Shown here: positions 1 to 5,397 of the stretch, piece by piece
Layout of the letters: every line of letters starts with the position of its first letter
Numbering within the stretch: the stretch's first letter is position 1
Origin: Acidobacteriota bacterium
GTDB lineage: Bacteria > Acidobacteriota > Terriglobia > Acidiferrales > UBA7541
Assembly (NCBI GenBank): GCA_003224195.1
Contig: QHYP01000240.1
Span: 19,540 to 31,390, forward strand
Direction of reading: 5' to 3'
DNA length: 11,851 nucleotides
The notes under the pieces: generated by a model
What the model saw: only the letters and a program-made list of their open reading frames with translations
The model's database searches: none
Told to the model about the DNA's origin: nothing
Made by a program: the position numbers and the translations under genes

Positions 1-1
1 T

Positions 2-880
2 GGTTTTGTCAATCGCGTGGACATCCGCCGCTTTTCAAATTTCGTTGCTTATCTCTGGCGCCCCAGAAGCTCCAAGATCATTGACTTCGGCCCTTCCGTG
101 AGCGAGCTTGTGAATTGGGATCACACCGGCCGCGTCGTGGATTGGCAGGTCAATCCCGCCTTTCAGTTGGAGCTTACGCGCCAAACCACGCTCAGCATCA
201 GCCGTGCGGAAGTCTATGAGCTCTTCGACAATATTAGCTTCCGCAAGCACGGCACCTCCGCCTTGCTTTTCACGCAACCCTACACATGGCTCACCCTGGC
301 TGGCCGCTACGCCTGGGGCACCGGCGAAAACTTCTTTCCCGCCGCCCCTCTCCTGCCGTTCCTCGGCAGTCAGCAGCTAGCCAATTTCGGCTTCACGCTG
401 CGCCCCGCGGCCCGCTTCCGCTTCGACGAGACGTACATCTATTCGCGCCTCGCCACGCGCGTCTCCCCTCTCGCCACGAGCAACGGCTCCCTACCCGTCG
501 CCGTCTCTCCCGGGCAGAACATCTTCAACAATCATTTGATGCGCTCGAAGCTGAACTACCAGTTCACGAAGGAGTTTTCTCTGCGGCTCATCGTGGACTA
601 CAACGCCACGCTCGCGAATCCCCAACTGCTCGATTTGCAGACCAACCTCGGCAGTTTCGATGGCGGGCCGGCCGTCCCCACGAAAAAGCTTACGCCGGAC
701 ATTCTCTTCACCTATCTCTTGCATCCGGGAACCGCGATCTATTTCGGCTATACTGACGGCTATACGAATCTCCACTTGGTTCCCGGTACGCCGCCCACCG
801 TGCCTCCCGCAACCGGCTCGCCGACCATTCCCACCGGGCGCATCGTCTTCGTCAAAGTCAGCTACCTCTTCCGCTACTGA
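2..880 (+). CDS. C-terminal part of a DUF5916-like outer-membrane beta-barrel protein (5' end outside window)
   Basis: The reading frame is open from base 2 to the TGA at 878-880. The GTG at 17 is only an in-frame codon, so the true start lies upstream of the window. The visible ~292 residues are a run of alternating amphipathic strands with frequent Tyr, Phe, Arg and Asn, separated by Pro/Gly/Ala-rich loops, which is what an outer-membrane barrel looks like. The last strands (LRLIVDYNATLANPQ, LHPGTAIYFGYTDGYTN and the terminal FVKVSYLFRY) match my memory of the C-terminal DUF5916 barrel, which follows a family-9 carbohydrate-binding module in Acidobacteriota and Bacteroidota proteins. A terminal aromatic residue preceded by alternating hydrophobics fits a BAM-recognised barrel. 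The natural substrate is unknown. Being an outer-membrane barrel is fairly secure; the family name is less so, because the N-terminal domain is not visible. Confidence 0.75.
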   Translation, partial: GFVNRVDIRRFSNFVAYLWRPRSSKIIDFGPSVSELVNWDHTGRVVDWQVNPAFQLELTRQTTLSISRAEVYELFDNISFRKHGTSALLFTQPYTWLTLAGRYAWGTGENFFPAAPLLPFLGSQQLANFGFTLRPAARFRFDETYIYSRLATRVSPLATSNGSLPVAVSPGQNIFNNHLMRSKLNYQFTKEFSLRLIVDYNATLANPQLLDLQTNLGSFDGGPAVPTKKLTPDILFTYLLHPGTAIYFGYTDGYTNLHLVPGTPPTVPPATGSPTIPTGRIVFVKVSYLFRY

Positions 881-910
881 AGAGCGCCCCTCATTGTATT
901 CGAGAGGCAT

Positions 911-927
911 TCATCGCTTCGCGATCA
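911..927. repeat. Variant copy of the GCTTCGC palindromic element
   Basis: TCATCGCTTCGCGATCA shares the GCTTCGC centre with the perfect copies at 5367 and 9722. It has one stem pair exchanged (T914-A924 in place of C-G), which keeps pairing, and one mismatch (C912/C926). It lies 31 bp after the stop of the barrel gene, between two convergent genes. Confidence 0.45.
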
Positions 928-942
928 TACGCTCGGTTGTAC

Positions 943-962
943 CCGCCCTCGGAAGAGGGCGG
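943..962. terminator. GC-rich stem-loop with GGAA loop between convergent genes
   Basis: An 8-bp perfect stem (CCGCCCTC / GAGGGCGG) closes a GGAA loop, which is of GNRA type when read on the + strand. It sits between the stop of the barrel gene (880) and the stop of the GH130 gene (998), where a bidirectional terminator would be expected. No T-tract follows on either strand, so a classical intrinsic terminator is not supported; it may act as an RNA 3'-end stabiliser. Confidence 0.4.
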
Positions 963-997
963 CCTTCTCCCCTCGTTCCCCGGATCGTTTCCTGGCG

Positions 998-2119
998 TCA
1001 ACGCTTGGGGACCGGCGTTATACGAACTGCCTCTGCCTCCGCCACTCCCACGTACTTGTCCGCCCCGCCGTAGTAAAGCAGAAATCGTCCGCCGGACCGC
1101 CCCTGCCGCGCCATCCCCTCGACAAAGACCACGTTCGGCACTTGGCCTGTCTTCTCCCATTCCTTCTCCGGCGCGAAAATCGGCTTGTCCGTCCGCGACA
1201 GCACCTTGCGCGGGTCATTGCGATCGAATACAGCCACGCCCGTCCGGTACGCCAGCTTGTCGTCCGCGCCGTTGTAGACCAGGACGATCCCATCGGGCGT
1301 CAAAATCGGCGCCGGTCCCGGCTCGACCACGCGCGAATCAAACATCCCCGGCCGCTTCGGCAGCACCGGCGTCTCCGTCGCTTCCGTCCAATGCACCAAA
1401 TCCGTCGAATACGAAAGCCCTATCTGGTCGGTCTTGTCTGCCGCGGTCCCCAGCCAGTACATCCAATATTTTCCGTCAACCTTTTCCGGCACGATCGCTC
1501 CCGACTTCGTCCAGCCCACGTTCCACTTTCCCTTGTACGCAGGCAGGATCACTCCCTTGCGCTCCCAATGCAGCAAATCTTTCGACGTCGCTAGGCAGAG
1601 CTGCGCGTCATTCTTGTTGTAACCCGTGTACGTCAGGTAGTACGTCCCGCCAATCTCCACCAGCCGCGGATCCTCCACGCCACCGTCCTTCTCGTAGTCC
1701 GTTTCCGGCACGAAGACCGGCTCCGCGCGCCGCGTGAAATGAATGCCGTCGCTGCTCTCCGCGTATCCCAGCCGCGAAGTCCCTGCCGCATCCTGCGCGC
1801 GGTAGAGCATCACGTACTTCCCGTTGTGTAACACCACGGCAGGATTGAAGGTCCCCGCCGCCTCCCAGCCCGTCCCTCGCGGAGCAATCACCGGCTCTTC
1901 CACCACCCTTCTCCACTCCCCAAACGGCCACCCTCGCCCCGCGGCGAGAGTCAGCGTAGCCAATCCACACGCCAACACCGCCGCCACTGTGCACGCCCCC
2001 GCGGGCAGCGCGAAGGTCAGCGCACTCCCCTTGCGATAGTTGCGATGTGCGTCTGCCATAAGCATACCCACCCCCACCGTCGCAAGGGATGACGTCGAGT
2101 CCATGGTCATCAGATCCAT
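998..2119 (-). CDS. GH130-type beta-mannoside phosphorylase/hydrolase with N-terminal membrane or signal segment
   Basis: This 373-residue protein shows the five-bladed beta-propeller signature of glycoside hydrolase family 130. Repeated blades run from about residue 90 to 362, with a GGVEDPR motif at 146-152 whose Asp150 is the expected catalytic acid. An EPGPAPI motif lies at 266-272 and a YYGGAD motif at 349-354 near the C-terminus. Family members cleave beta-mannosidic linkages by phosphorolysis or hydrolysis; I cannot tell which from the sequence. A hydrophobic stretch at about 32-60 suggests export or anchoring, unusual for the cytosolic phosphorylases and closer to the hydrolytic subgroup. 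The start is uncertain: ATG 2119 gives an awkward N-terminus, while ATG 2065 (residue 19, preceded by a GGTGGGGGTGGG tract) and ATG 2059 would put a basic n-region just before the hydrophobic core. The gene lies 96 bp downstream of the XRE regulator on the same strand, so read-through is possible. Confidence 0.85.
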   Translation of the reverse strand: MDLMTMDSTSSLATVGVGMLMADAHRNYRKGSALTFALPAGACTVAAVLACGLATLTLAAGRGWPFGEWRRVVEEPVIAPRGTGWEAAGTFNPAVVLHNGKYVMLYRAQDAAGTSRLGYAESSDGIHFTRRAEPVFVPETDYEKDGGVEDPRLVEIGGTYYLTYTGYNKNDAQLCLATSKDLLHWERKGVILPAYKGKWNVGWTKSGAIVPEKVDGKYWMYWLGTAADKTDQIGLSYSTDLVHWTEATETPVLPKRPGMFDSRVVEPGPAPILTPDGIVLVYNGADDKLAYRTGVAVFDRNDPRKVLSRTDKPIFAPEKEWEKTGQVPNVVFVEGMARQGRSGGRFLLYYGGADKYVGVAEAEAVRITPVPKR

Positions 2120-2215
2120 CGAGCCCCTGCATCTGCCAGCCGCCCAATGTCTGCGGGGGGAGTGCGGCGCCGATTACGCTATGGTTCGGTGCTGAAAAGC
2201 TTCTGGGGAAGTTTT

Positions 2216-3256
2216 CTAAGGCTTTGCTTTTTGTTCTTTGCGCCGCTTACCTCTGCTGTCTGCCCAGCGCTGTATTGCCCCTTTCCTGCCGTTAAGCTGC
2301 AGTTGCTTCTCAATGCCTTCAGCCTCCAGGTATTTATGCATCGGGGCGATTAACCCTTGGGGCTGGGACTGGCCCCGTGTGCTTTTTCGCAAGGTCCGGG
2401 CAGCGAGCGCGCGAAAATGGAGCGGATCTCTGAGGTTCTGTAATTCCCGATAATAATAAAGCGGCGTCGGGTGTTTTCCCTTGAATCGCAGCTTCTTGAG
2501 AAACTCGATCTCCTCCTCGGTCGCATCACCGTTCACGGACAGGTGCTTCAGAAATTCCTTCAGCCCTGGCTCTTCCTCAGGTTCGGCAAGTTCCCTTTCA
2601 ACAAACTCAAATTTCTTTGCGTAGTCCGGAATAAGTCGCCGATTTAGCACGATTTCCATACCAAAGGTCGCGAGGTCGATATTCCAGGATTCGATCAGCG
2701 GATCCAGAAAGGAAACGCAGTTTTCAACGGACACATTGAAAGCATCCGTGTCCAGGAACTCGAGAATGCTGACTCGCATCGCTTCATAGCTTTGGCCGCT
2801 GAGTCGCGCCACCGAGCGGAGCCAGGTTTCACTGTCCAATTCGTTTTTGGCGATTCTTTTGACTACGTCCAAAAGCTTTTGTGTGACCAGGCGTTCGAGT
2901 TCGCCGAAGGGCTGCTTCTCAAAAATCACCCGGATTTGTTTTTCTTTGTCAGGTGCGCACTTGCGGAGAATCAACTCTCGAACTTCCTTAAACAAGGGCT
3001 TGGGTGGGTCCCCTAGATTTCGCTTCAATACTTCCTTGCGCTCGTGGTCGGCCAGCTTCGCAAGCTTGCCGCCCGGGAGTTTCAAGAATTCTTCCATCTT
3101 GTCGTAAATGTCTGTTCGGCGAGGCTCGGGGGGCAATTTCTTCCGCGTCAGCAGCTGGGAAATGTAGGACTCCGTAACTTCAGCAGCGGCCGCCAGATCC
3201 CTCTGTTCCAGCCCTAGTGCTTCCAGCCGCTGCTTGATCACCAGGCAGACATCCAC
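2216..3256 (-). CDS. XRE-family HTH transcriptional regulator with unrecognised C-terminal domain
   Basis: The 346-residue protein begins with a Cro/C1-type helix-turn-helix at about residues 4-60: QRDLAAAAEVTESYISQLL contains the two HTH helices, followed by an extended linker. The remaining ~280 residues are predominantly helical and charged, with no enzyme or ligand motif I recognise, and end in a Lys/Arg-rich tail. The start is GTG at 3256, supported by GGAGG five bases upstream. It is transcribed divergently from the ABM-Hsp20-DUF2934 cassette, with about 180 bp between the starts. That intergenic region holds a symmetric palindrome placed to act on both promoters, so I infer it controls the cassette and itself. 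Codon use and G+C look lower than in the GH130 gene downstream, hinting at different ancestry. The DNA-binding role is well supported; the signal sensed is unknown. Confidence 0.8.
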   Translation of the reverse strand: MDVCLVIKQRLEALGLEQRDLAAAAEVTESYISQLLTRKKLPPEPRRTDIYDKMEEFLKLPGGKLAKLADHERKEVLKRNLGDPPKPLFKEVRELILRKCAPDKEKQIRVIFEKQPFGELERLVTQKLLDVVKRIAKNELDSETWLRSVARLSGQSYEAMRVSILEFLDTDAFNVSVENCVSFLDPLIESWNIDLATFGMEIVLNRRLIPDYAKKFEFVERELAEPEEEPGLKEFLKHLSVNGDATEEEIEFLKKLRFKGKHPTPLYYYRELQNLRDPLHFRALAARTLRKSTRGQSQPQGLIAPMHKYLEAEGIEKQLQLNGRKGAIQRWADSRGKRRKEQKAKP

Positions 3257-3270
3257 AGGCGCCTCCGCGC

Positions 3271-3290
3271 GATTAACTCTATCTGATTAA
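3271..3290. promoter_or_regulatory. Direct repeat of GATTAA upstream of the regulator
   Basis: GATTAA occurs at 3271-3276 and 3285-3290, 14 bp apart. Related words occur on the far side of the palindromes (GGTAATCT at 3371-3378 and GGTTATCT at 3390-3397). These could be half-sites for the adjacent XRE regulator; this is pattern evidence only. Confidence 0.25.
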
Positions 3291-3314
3291 TCCTGGAGAA
3301 TACTCTCAGATTGT

Positions 3315-3351
3315 ACTTGACAAGTCAAGTTAATTAACCTATGGTGGTTAA
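3315..3351 (+). promoter_or_regulatory. Promoter with overlapping palindromic operator for the stress cassette
   Basis: A consensus -35 box TTGACA (3317-3322) is followed after 17 bp by TATGGT (3340-3345, four of six consensus bases). The -35 box lies inside a perfect palindrome ACTTGAC-AA-GTCAAGT (3315-3330), which also presents TTGACT on the opposite strand toward the divergent XRE gene. The -10 hexamer is bracketed by the inverted repeat TTAACC (3334-3339) and GGTTAA (3346-3351). A protein binding either element would occlude RNA polymerase. The expected transcript starts near 3352, giving a leader of roughly 85 nt before ATG 3436. The half-sites recall the HspR site CTTGA...TCAAG, but the spacing differs, so the XRE protein is the better candidate. 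Confidence 0.65.
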
Positions 3352-3416
3352 GGACTGGGGGAGTCATTAAGGTAATCTAAACTAAAGTGGGTTATCTGGA
3401 ATCGGCCCTTGGCCAC

Positions 3417-3438
3417 GACAACCAAGGAGGTTGCCATG
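3417..3438 (+). promoter_or_regulatory. SD-hairpin leader of the ABM-like gene
   Basis: ACAACCAAGGAGGTTGCC precedes ATG 3436. CAACC (3419-3423) pairs with GGTTG (3429-3433), so the core AAGGA of the Shine-Dalgarno sequence (AAGGAGG, 3424-3430) falls in the loop and its last two G are base-paired. The 22 bases from 3417 through the ATG are identical to those ahead of the Hsp20 gene. Confidence 0.55.
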
Positions 3439-3756
3439 TTTGCACGCAGAGTATCCATGCAGTTGAAGCCCAATAGCGTTGCGGAATTCACCCAGAGGAT
3501 CGAAAAGGACATTCTCCCTCTGCTTCGAAAACAGAAGGGGTTTCAAGACGAAATCACGTGCATTAGCAAGGGGCAAAGGGAAGCGTTCGGAATCAGTTTG
3601 TGGGAAAACGCAGAGAACGCCGATGCCTACAACCACGGAACGTATCCCGAAGTGACGAAGATCCTGGCGAGAGTCGTTGACGGAACTCCTCAAGTTGAAA
3701 CGTATGAGGTTTCCAACTCGACCTTCCACAAGATCGCCGCTGCACTAACGGCCTAG
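3436..3756 (+). CDS. ABM-like dimeric alpha/beta-barrel protein
   Basis: This 106-residue protein starts at ATG 3436, chosen because AAGGAGG lies five bases upstream; upstream in-frame codons have no ribosome site. It has the size and pattern of the antibiotic-biosynthesis-monooxygenase (ABM) fold: beta-strand ARRVSMQL (3-10), an amphipathic helix about 14-32 ending in LLRKQKGF, a second strand about 37-44, the FGISLWEN strand and turn about 51-58, a helix about 59-82 and a final strand QVETYEV (about 86-92). Such proteins form dimers; members range from quinol and heme oxygenases to proteins of unknown role. I see no conserved heme-binding signature, so catalysis is unproven. It is first in the cassette with Hsp20 and DUF2934, implying a stress-related role by association. 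Confidence 0.7.
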   Translation: MFARRVSMQLKPNSVAEFTQRIEKDILPLLRKQKGFQDEITCISKGQREAFGISLWENAENADAYNHGTYPEVTKILARVVDGTPQVETYEVSNSTFHKIAAALTA

Positions 3757-3830
3757 AGCCGACAGGGTCTTTCCGTACGGTGGGGGCGGGCTAAGTACGC
3801 CCCCTCACTTCTCCGGCGAAGGGGAAACTG
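3756..3830 (+). repeat. Intergenic stem-loop repeat, copy 1
   Basis: This segment starts at the last base of the ABM stop codon and is clearly homologous to 4627-4695. Both share a GACAG...TCTTTC block, a GC-rich hairpin, then CACTT, TCCG and CGAAG blocks. The hairpin here is GGGGGCG (3782-3788) paired with CGCCCCC (3798-3804) around a GGCTAAGTA loop. No T-tract follows, so it may be a processing or stability element rather than a full terminator. Confidence 0.6.
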
Positions 3831-3865
3831 CAAAACACACGAGACTTTCAATACTTACTTGAGCA

Positions 3866-3888
3866 GGACAACCAAGGAGGTTGCCATG
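3866..3888 (+). promoter_or_regulatory. SD-hairpin leader of hsp20, candidate RNA thermometer
   Basis: This is the second exact copy of ACAACCAAGGAGGTTGCC, ending at ATG 3886. Here the stem extends to seven pairs: GG (3866-3867) pairs with CC (3884-3885), A3868 is bulged, and CAACC (3869-3873) pairs with GGTTG (3879-3883). The AAGGA of the Shine-Dalgarno sequence is in the loop. Small heat-shock genes are the classic targets of SD-masking thermometers such as ROSE, although this hairpin is shorter and does not show the ROSE UUGCU motif. Confidence 0.5.
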
Positions 3889-4344
3889 AACACTGTTACA
3901 CGTTGGGACCAGTCCCGCGGTTTGACACCTTTGCAGGAACAAGTCATTCGTTTGTTTGAGGACAACGCTACTCGCGACCGCTCGGGTCATGCCGACCTAG
4001 CAACCTGGGCGCCACCAGTGGACATATACGAAACCGAGAACGAATTGGTGATAAAGGCCGACCTGCCGGATCTCGAAGAGAAGGACATTGACGTACGCGT
4101 CGAAAACAATTCGTTGACCATCCGCGGAGAGCGGAAGTTCGAGAAGGACGTCAACGAGGACAATTGCCTCCGAGTTGAACGCGCCTATGGTCCGTTCACG
4201 CGGAGCTTCTCCCTACCGAACACAGTCAACTCCGAGAGCGTTCGGGCCGAGTATCGCAATGGGGTCTTGAGCCTGCATATGGCGAAGCGTGAGGAGTCTA
4301 AGCCGAAGCAGATAAAGATCACCGTCTCAGCAAACGGCAAGTAA
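3886..4344 (+). CDS. Hsp20 / alpha-crystallin small heat-shock protein
   Basis: This 152-residue ATP-independent holdase binds unfolding proteins in the cytoplasm as oligomers. The alpha-crystallin domain spans about residues 42-146. Visible hallmarks are WAPPVDIYET (41-50), the ADLPDLEEKDIDV strand and turn (58-70), LTIRGERK (77-84), the ERAYGPFTRSFSLP signature (98-111), the family motif GVLSLHMAK (126-134) and a C-terminal IKI (143-145), the IxI-type anchor used for oligomer assembly. A ~40-residue N-terminal arm precedes the domain, the usual layout and length for bacterial class A proteins. ATG 3886 is chosen for its AAGGAGG five bases upstream. It is the middle gene of the cassette, about 130 bp after the ABM gene, and its leader hairpin suggests translational control in addition to the shared promoter. 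Confidence 0.95.
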   Translation: MNTVTRWDQSRGLTPLQEQVIRLFEDNATRDRSGHADLATWAPPVDIYETENELVIKADLPDLEEKDIDVRVENNSLTIRGERKFEKDVNEDNCLRVERAYGPFTRSFSLPNTVNSESVRAEYRNGVLSLHMAKREESKPKQIKITVSANGK

Positions 4345-4393
4345 ACCGCATCTCATATACGGAGGTCGCTCAGCTCTCCGGCCCCGTACTTAT

Positions 4394-4412
4394 AACCAAG
4401 GGGTTTGCCATG
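4394..4412 (+). promoter_or_regulatory. Diverged SD-hairpin leader of the DUF2934 gene
   Basis: AACCAAGGGGTTTGCCATG keeps the layout of the two upstream leaders: AACC (4394-4397) can pair with GGTT (4402-4405), leaving AAGG in the loop, followed by TTGCC and the start codon. The stem is only four pairs, so stability is doubtful, but the homology to the other two leaders is plain. Confidence 0.4.
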
Positions 4413-4601
4413 TTTGGACTCAGAGAACCATCAGGACAAGAGATCGCTCGCCGGGCTCATGAGCTGTATCTTCAACGCGGCGGCGAACACGGAAAAGATG
4501 TCGAAGACTGGGTAAGAGCTGAAAAAGAGCTGAGCGACGGACCTGTCGCGGAAACAGCGAAAACGAGGGCCACCCAAGCAGGTCGTAACATGTCTAATTG
4601 A
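4410..4601 (+). CDS. DUF2934 domain protein
   Basis: This 63-residue protein starts at ATG 4410 with AAGGGG upstream. Residues 10-41 carry the DUF2934 pattern: EIARRAHELYLQRGG followed by HGKDVEDWVRAEKEL, an Ala/Tyr helix, a glycine turn and the DW..AE motif. The rest is a polar, probably disordered tail. DUF2934 proteins are short, have no established biochemical function, and in my knowledge often occur beside Hsp20 and other stress genes. Here it is the third gene of the cassette, 65 bp after hsp20. The intervening DNA contains a 5-bp stem CGGAG/CTCCG. Recognition of the domain is confident; function is unknown. Confidence 0.85.
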   Translation: MFGLREPSGQEIARRAHELYLQRGGEHGKDVEDWVRAEKELSDGPVAETAKTRATQAGRNMSN

Positions 4602-4626
4602 CGGCCCGGCTTTCCCTAGCAACCGA

Positions 4627-4695
4627 GAGCGGACAGTTCTTTCGTTCGGAGGGGCGGGCCAAGTCCGCCCCTGCACTTGTCCGACGAAGAGGGAA
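4627..4695 (+). repeat. Intergenic stem-loop repeat, copy 2
   Basis: Homologous to 3756-3830. The hairpin is AGGGGCGG (4650-4657) paired perfectly with CCGCCCCT (4665-4672) around GCCAAGT. It follows the DUF2934 gene as copy 1 follows the ABM gene, and like copy 1 it leads into a leader containing GAGGTT.CC before a start codon. Confidence 0.6.
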
Positions 4696-4818
4696 TTCGA
4701 TGGAGAAGCGAGGTTGCCAATGGTCAGGAAAATCTTACAGTGGGTTCCCATAGAGGGAACTCGATGGAGAAGCGAGGTTACCAATGGTCACGAAAACTAC
4801 CATGCAGTGGATTCCCAT
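4688..4818 (+). repeat. 64-bp tandem duplication covering a leader and start codon
   Basis: Unit A (4688-4751) and unit B (4752-4818) are direct repeats with few substitutions and a 3-nt length difference. Each contains GATGGAGAAGCGAGGTT, CCAATGGTCA and a Gln-Trp-(Val/Ile)-Pro-Ile coding stretch. The start codons are exactly 64 bases apart (4720 and 4784). Unit B leads into the small membrane protein. From unit A the frame begins MVRKILQWVPI and then runs out of frame with the gene to a stop at about 4965. The arrangement is a local duplication of a gene's 5' end. Confidence 0.8.
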
Positions 4819-5020
4819 TACGGCGTTGCTCCTCGCGTTGACATGGCGCCCCTCCGCGAATTCCCAAATACTCGTGCACCTTTTAGTTTGTGCAGGCGCG
4901 GCCCTGGTGGTGCTGTCTTTATTCTCTATCCAACACAGAGTCGAGCCTCAGTACGCCGTCGCTAACAGATCGGACAGGGGAAAACGAATCACTGTAAGGC
5001 GGTGGCCATGGTGGTCCTGA
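4784..5020 (+). CDS. Small membrane protein of unknown function
   Basis: This 78-residue product has two hydrophobic segments, QWIPITALLLALTW (about 8-21) and ILVHLLVCAGAALVVLSLF (about 29-47), followed by a basic C-terminal tail rich in Arg and ending WPWWS. The two segments joined by a short polar turn predict a hairpin in the inner membrane with the basic tail in the cytoplasm. The start at 4784 has GCGAGG six bases upstream; ATG 4802 is a weaker alternative. I do not recognise a named family. The leader resembles those of the cassette upstream (GAGGTT.CC before the start), so it may belong to the same regulon. Its beginning is tandemly duplicated (4688-4818), which supports the chosen start because the duplicated peptide MV.K...QW(V/I)PI is conserved. 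Confidence 0.55.
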   Translation: MVTKTTMQWIPITALLLALTWRPSANSQILVHLLVCAGAALVVLSLFSIQHRVEPQYAVANRSDRGKRITVRRWPWWS

Positions 5021-5049
5021 GCGCCACTGTAAACGCAGGCGAGACGCCA

Positions 5050-5220
5050 ATGGCAGACACAATCAAAACGGGGACCATCCTAATCGAGGAAGCCACTCTT
5101 ATGCCGGAATCGTTGCAATTCGAAAGCGAGCCCTGGACCTTTTTCTTCATGGCTGGTGGAATGATTCGAGAATTGCGGAAGGTGTCCGGAAAAGAAAGCA
5201 AGTACGGGATCGAAGGCAAC
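5050..5220 (+). pseudogene. Remnant of an unidentified short gene fused to the iscU relic
   Basis: The frame starting at ATG 5050 reads MADTIKTGTILIEEATLMPE and then ESEPWTFFFMAGG before running without a stop into the iscU relic. The N-terminal part looks like coding sequence. From memory it resembles a family of short Acidobacteriota proteins in which the ESEP and WTFFFMAG segments are separated by some tens of residues, so an internal deletion is suspected. The stretch after it (IRELRKVS, then YGIEG) could be the very end of iscS, which normally precedes iscU, but the match is short. An intact fused protein is unlikely because the downstream iscU part is broken. Confidence 0.4.
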
Positions 5221-5286
5221 AGGGCTCATTCGGACAAAGTGCTTGATCACCACGATCAGCCGCGCGACGCCGGCAGCCTTCCGAAG

Positions 5287-5313
5287 GTTGACCGCTTCGC
5301 GGGCACAAATGAC
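5287..5313. repeat. Palindromic element inside the iscU relic, copy 1
   Basis: GTTGACCGCTTCGCGGGCAC differs at one base from the copies at 5367 and 9722, which breaks one stem pair. Aligned with IscU, 27 nt (nine codons) are inserted between GSLPK and the DD..... GASECG segment, leaving the frame intact. Confidence 0.7.
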
Positions 5314-5366
5314 GATGACTGGAAGGGGAACCCCGGCCGGCTCGGCGCGTCCGAATGCGGCGAGGT

Positions 5367-5397
5367 GTTGACCGCTTCGCGGTCACCCATAAAGACG
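5367..5397. repeat. Palindromic element inside the iscU relic, copy 2
   Basis: GTTGACCGCTTCGCGGTCAC contains the perfect palindrome TGACCG-CTTCG-CGGTCA (5369-5385). Thirty bases (5368-5397) stand where IscU has a single Met codon between GEV and KLQ, a net gain of 27 nt that preserves the frame. The bases after the palindrome (CCCATAAAGACG) resemble those after copy 1 (AAATGACGA), so the element may be a little longer than the palindrome. Confidence 0.7.

Noticed and set aside
937..1737. 266-codon frame on the + strand opposite GH130
   Set aside because: Ser/Pro/Arg/Ala-rich shadow; the minus strand carries a recognisable propeller enzyme over the same bases.
2193..2215. Imperfect inverted repeat downstream of the XRE gene
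   Set aside because: GAAAAGCTTC and GGAAGTTTTC pair with two internal mismatches and there is no T-tract after it in the direction of transcription; too weak to call a terminator.
3315..3330. CIRCE or HspR (HAIR) operator upstream of the Hsp20 cassette
   Set aside because: CIRCE (TTAGCACTC-N9-GAGTGCTAA) is absent. The palindrome shares CTTGA/TCAAG half-sites with HAIR, but has a 4-bp gap between them and lacks the rest of the consensus.
3782..4672. Intrinsic terminators at the GC-rich hairpins
   Set aside because: Neither hairpin (3782-3804, 4650-4672) is followed by a T-tract, so they are listed as repeat stem-loops rather than terminators.
5147..5386. Minus-strand frames starting with TAKRST over the iscU relic
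   Set aside because: The shared TAKRST peptide (also near 9740) is only the translation of the palindromic DNA element, not a conserved protein start.
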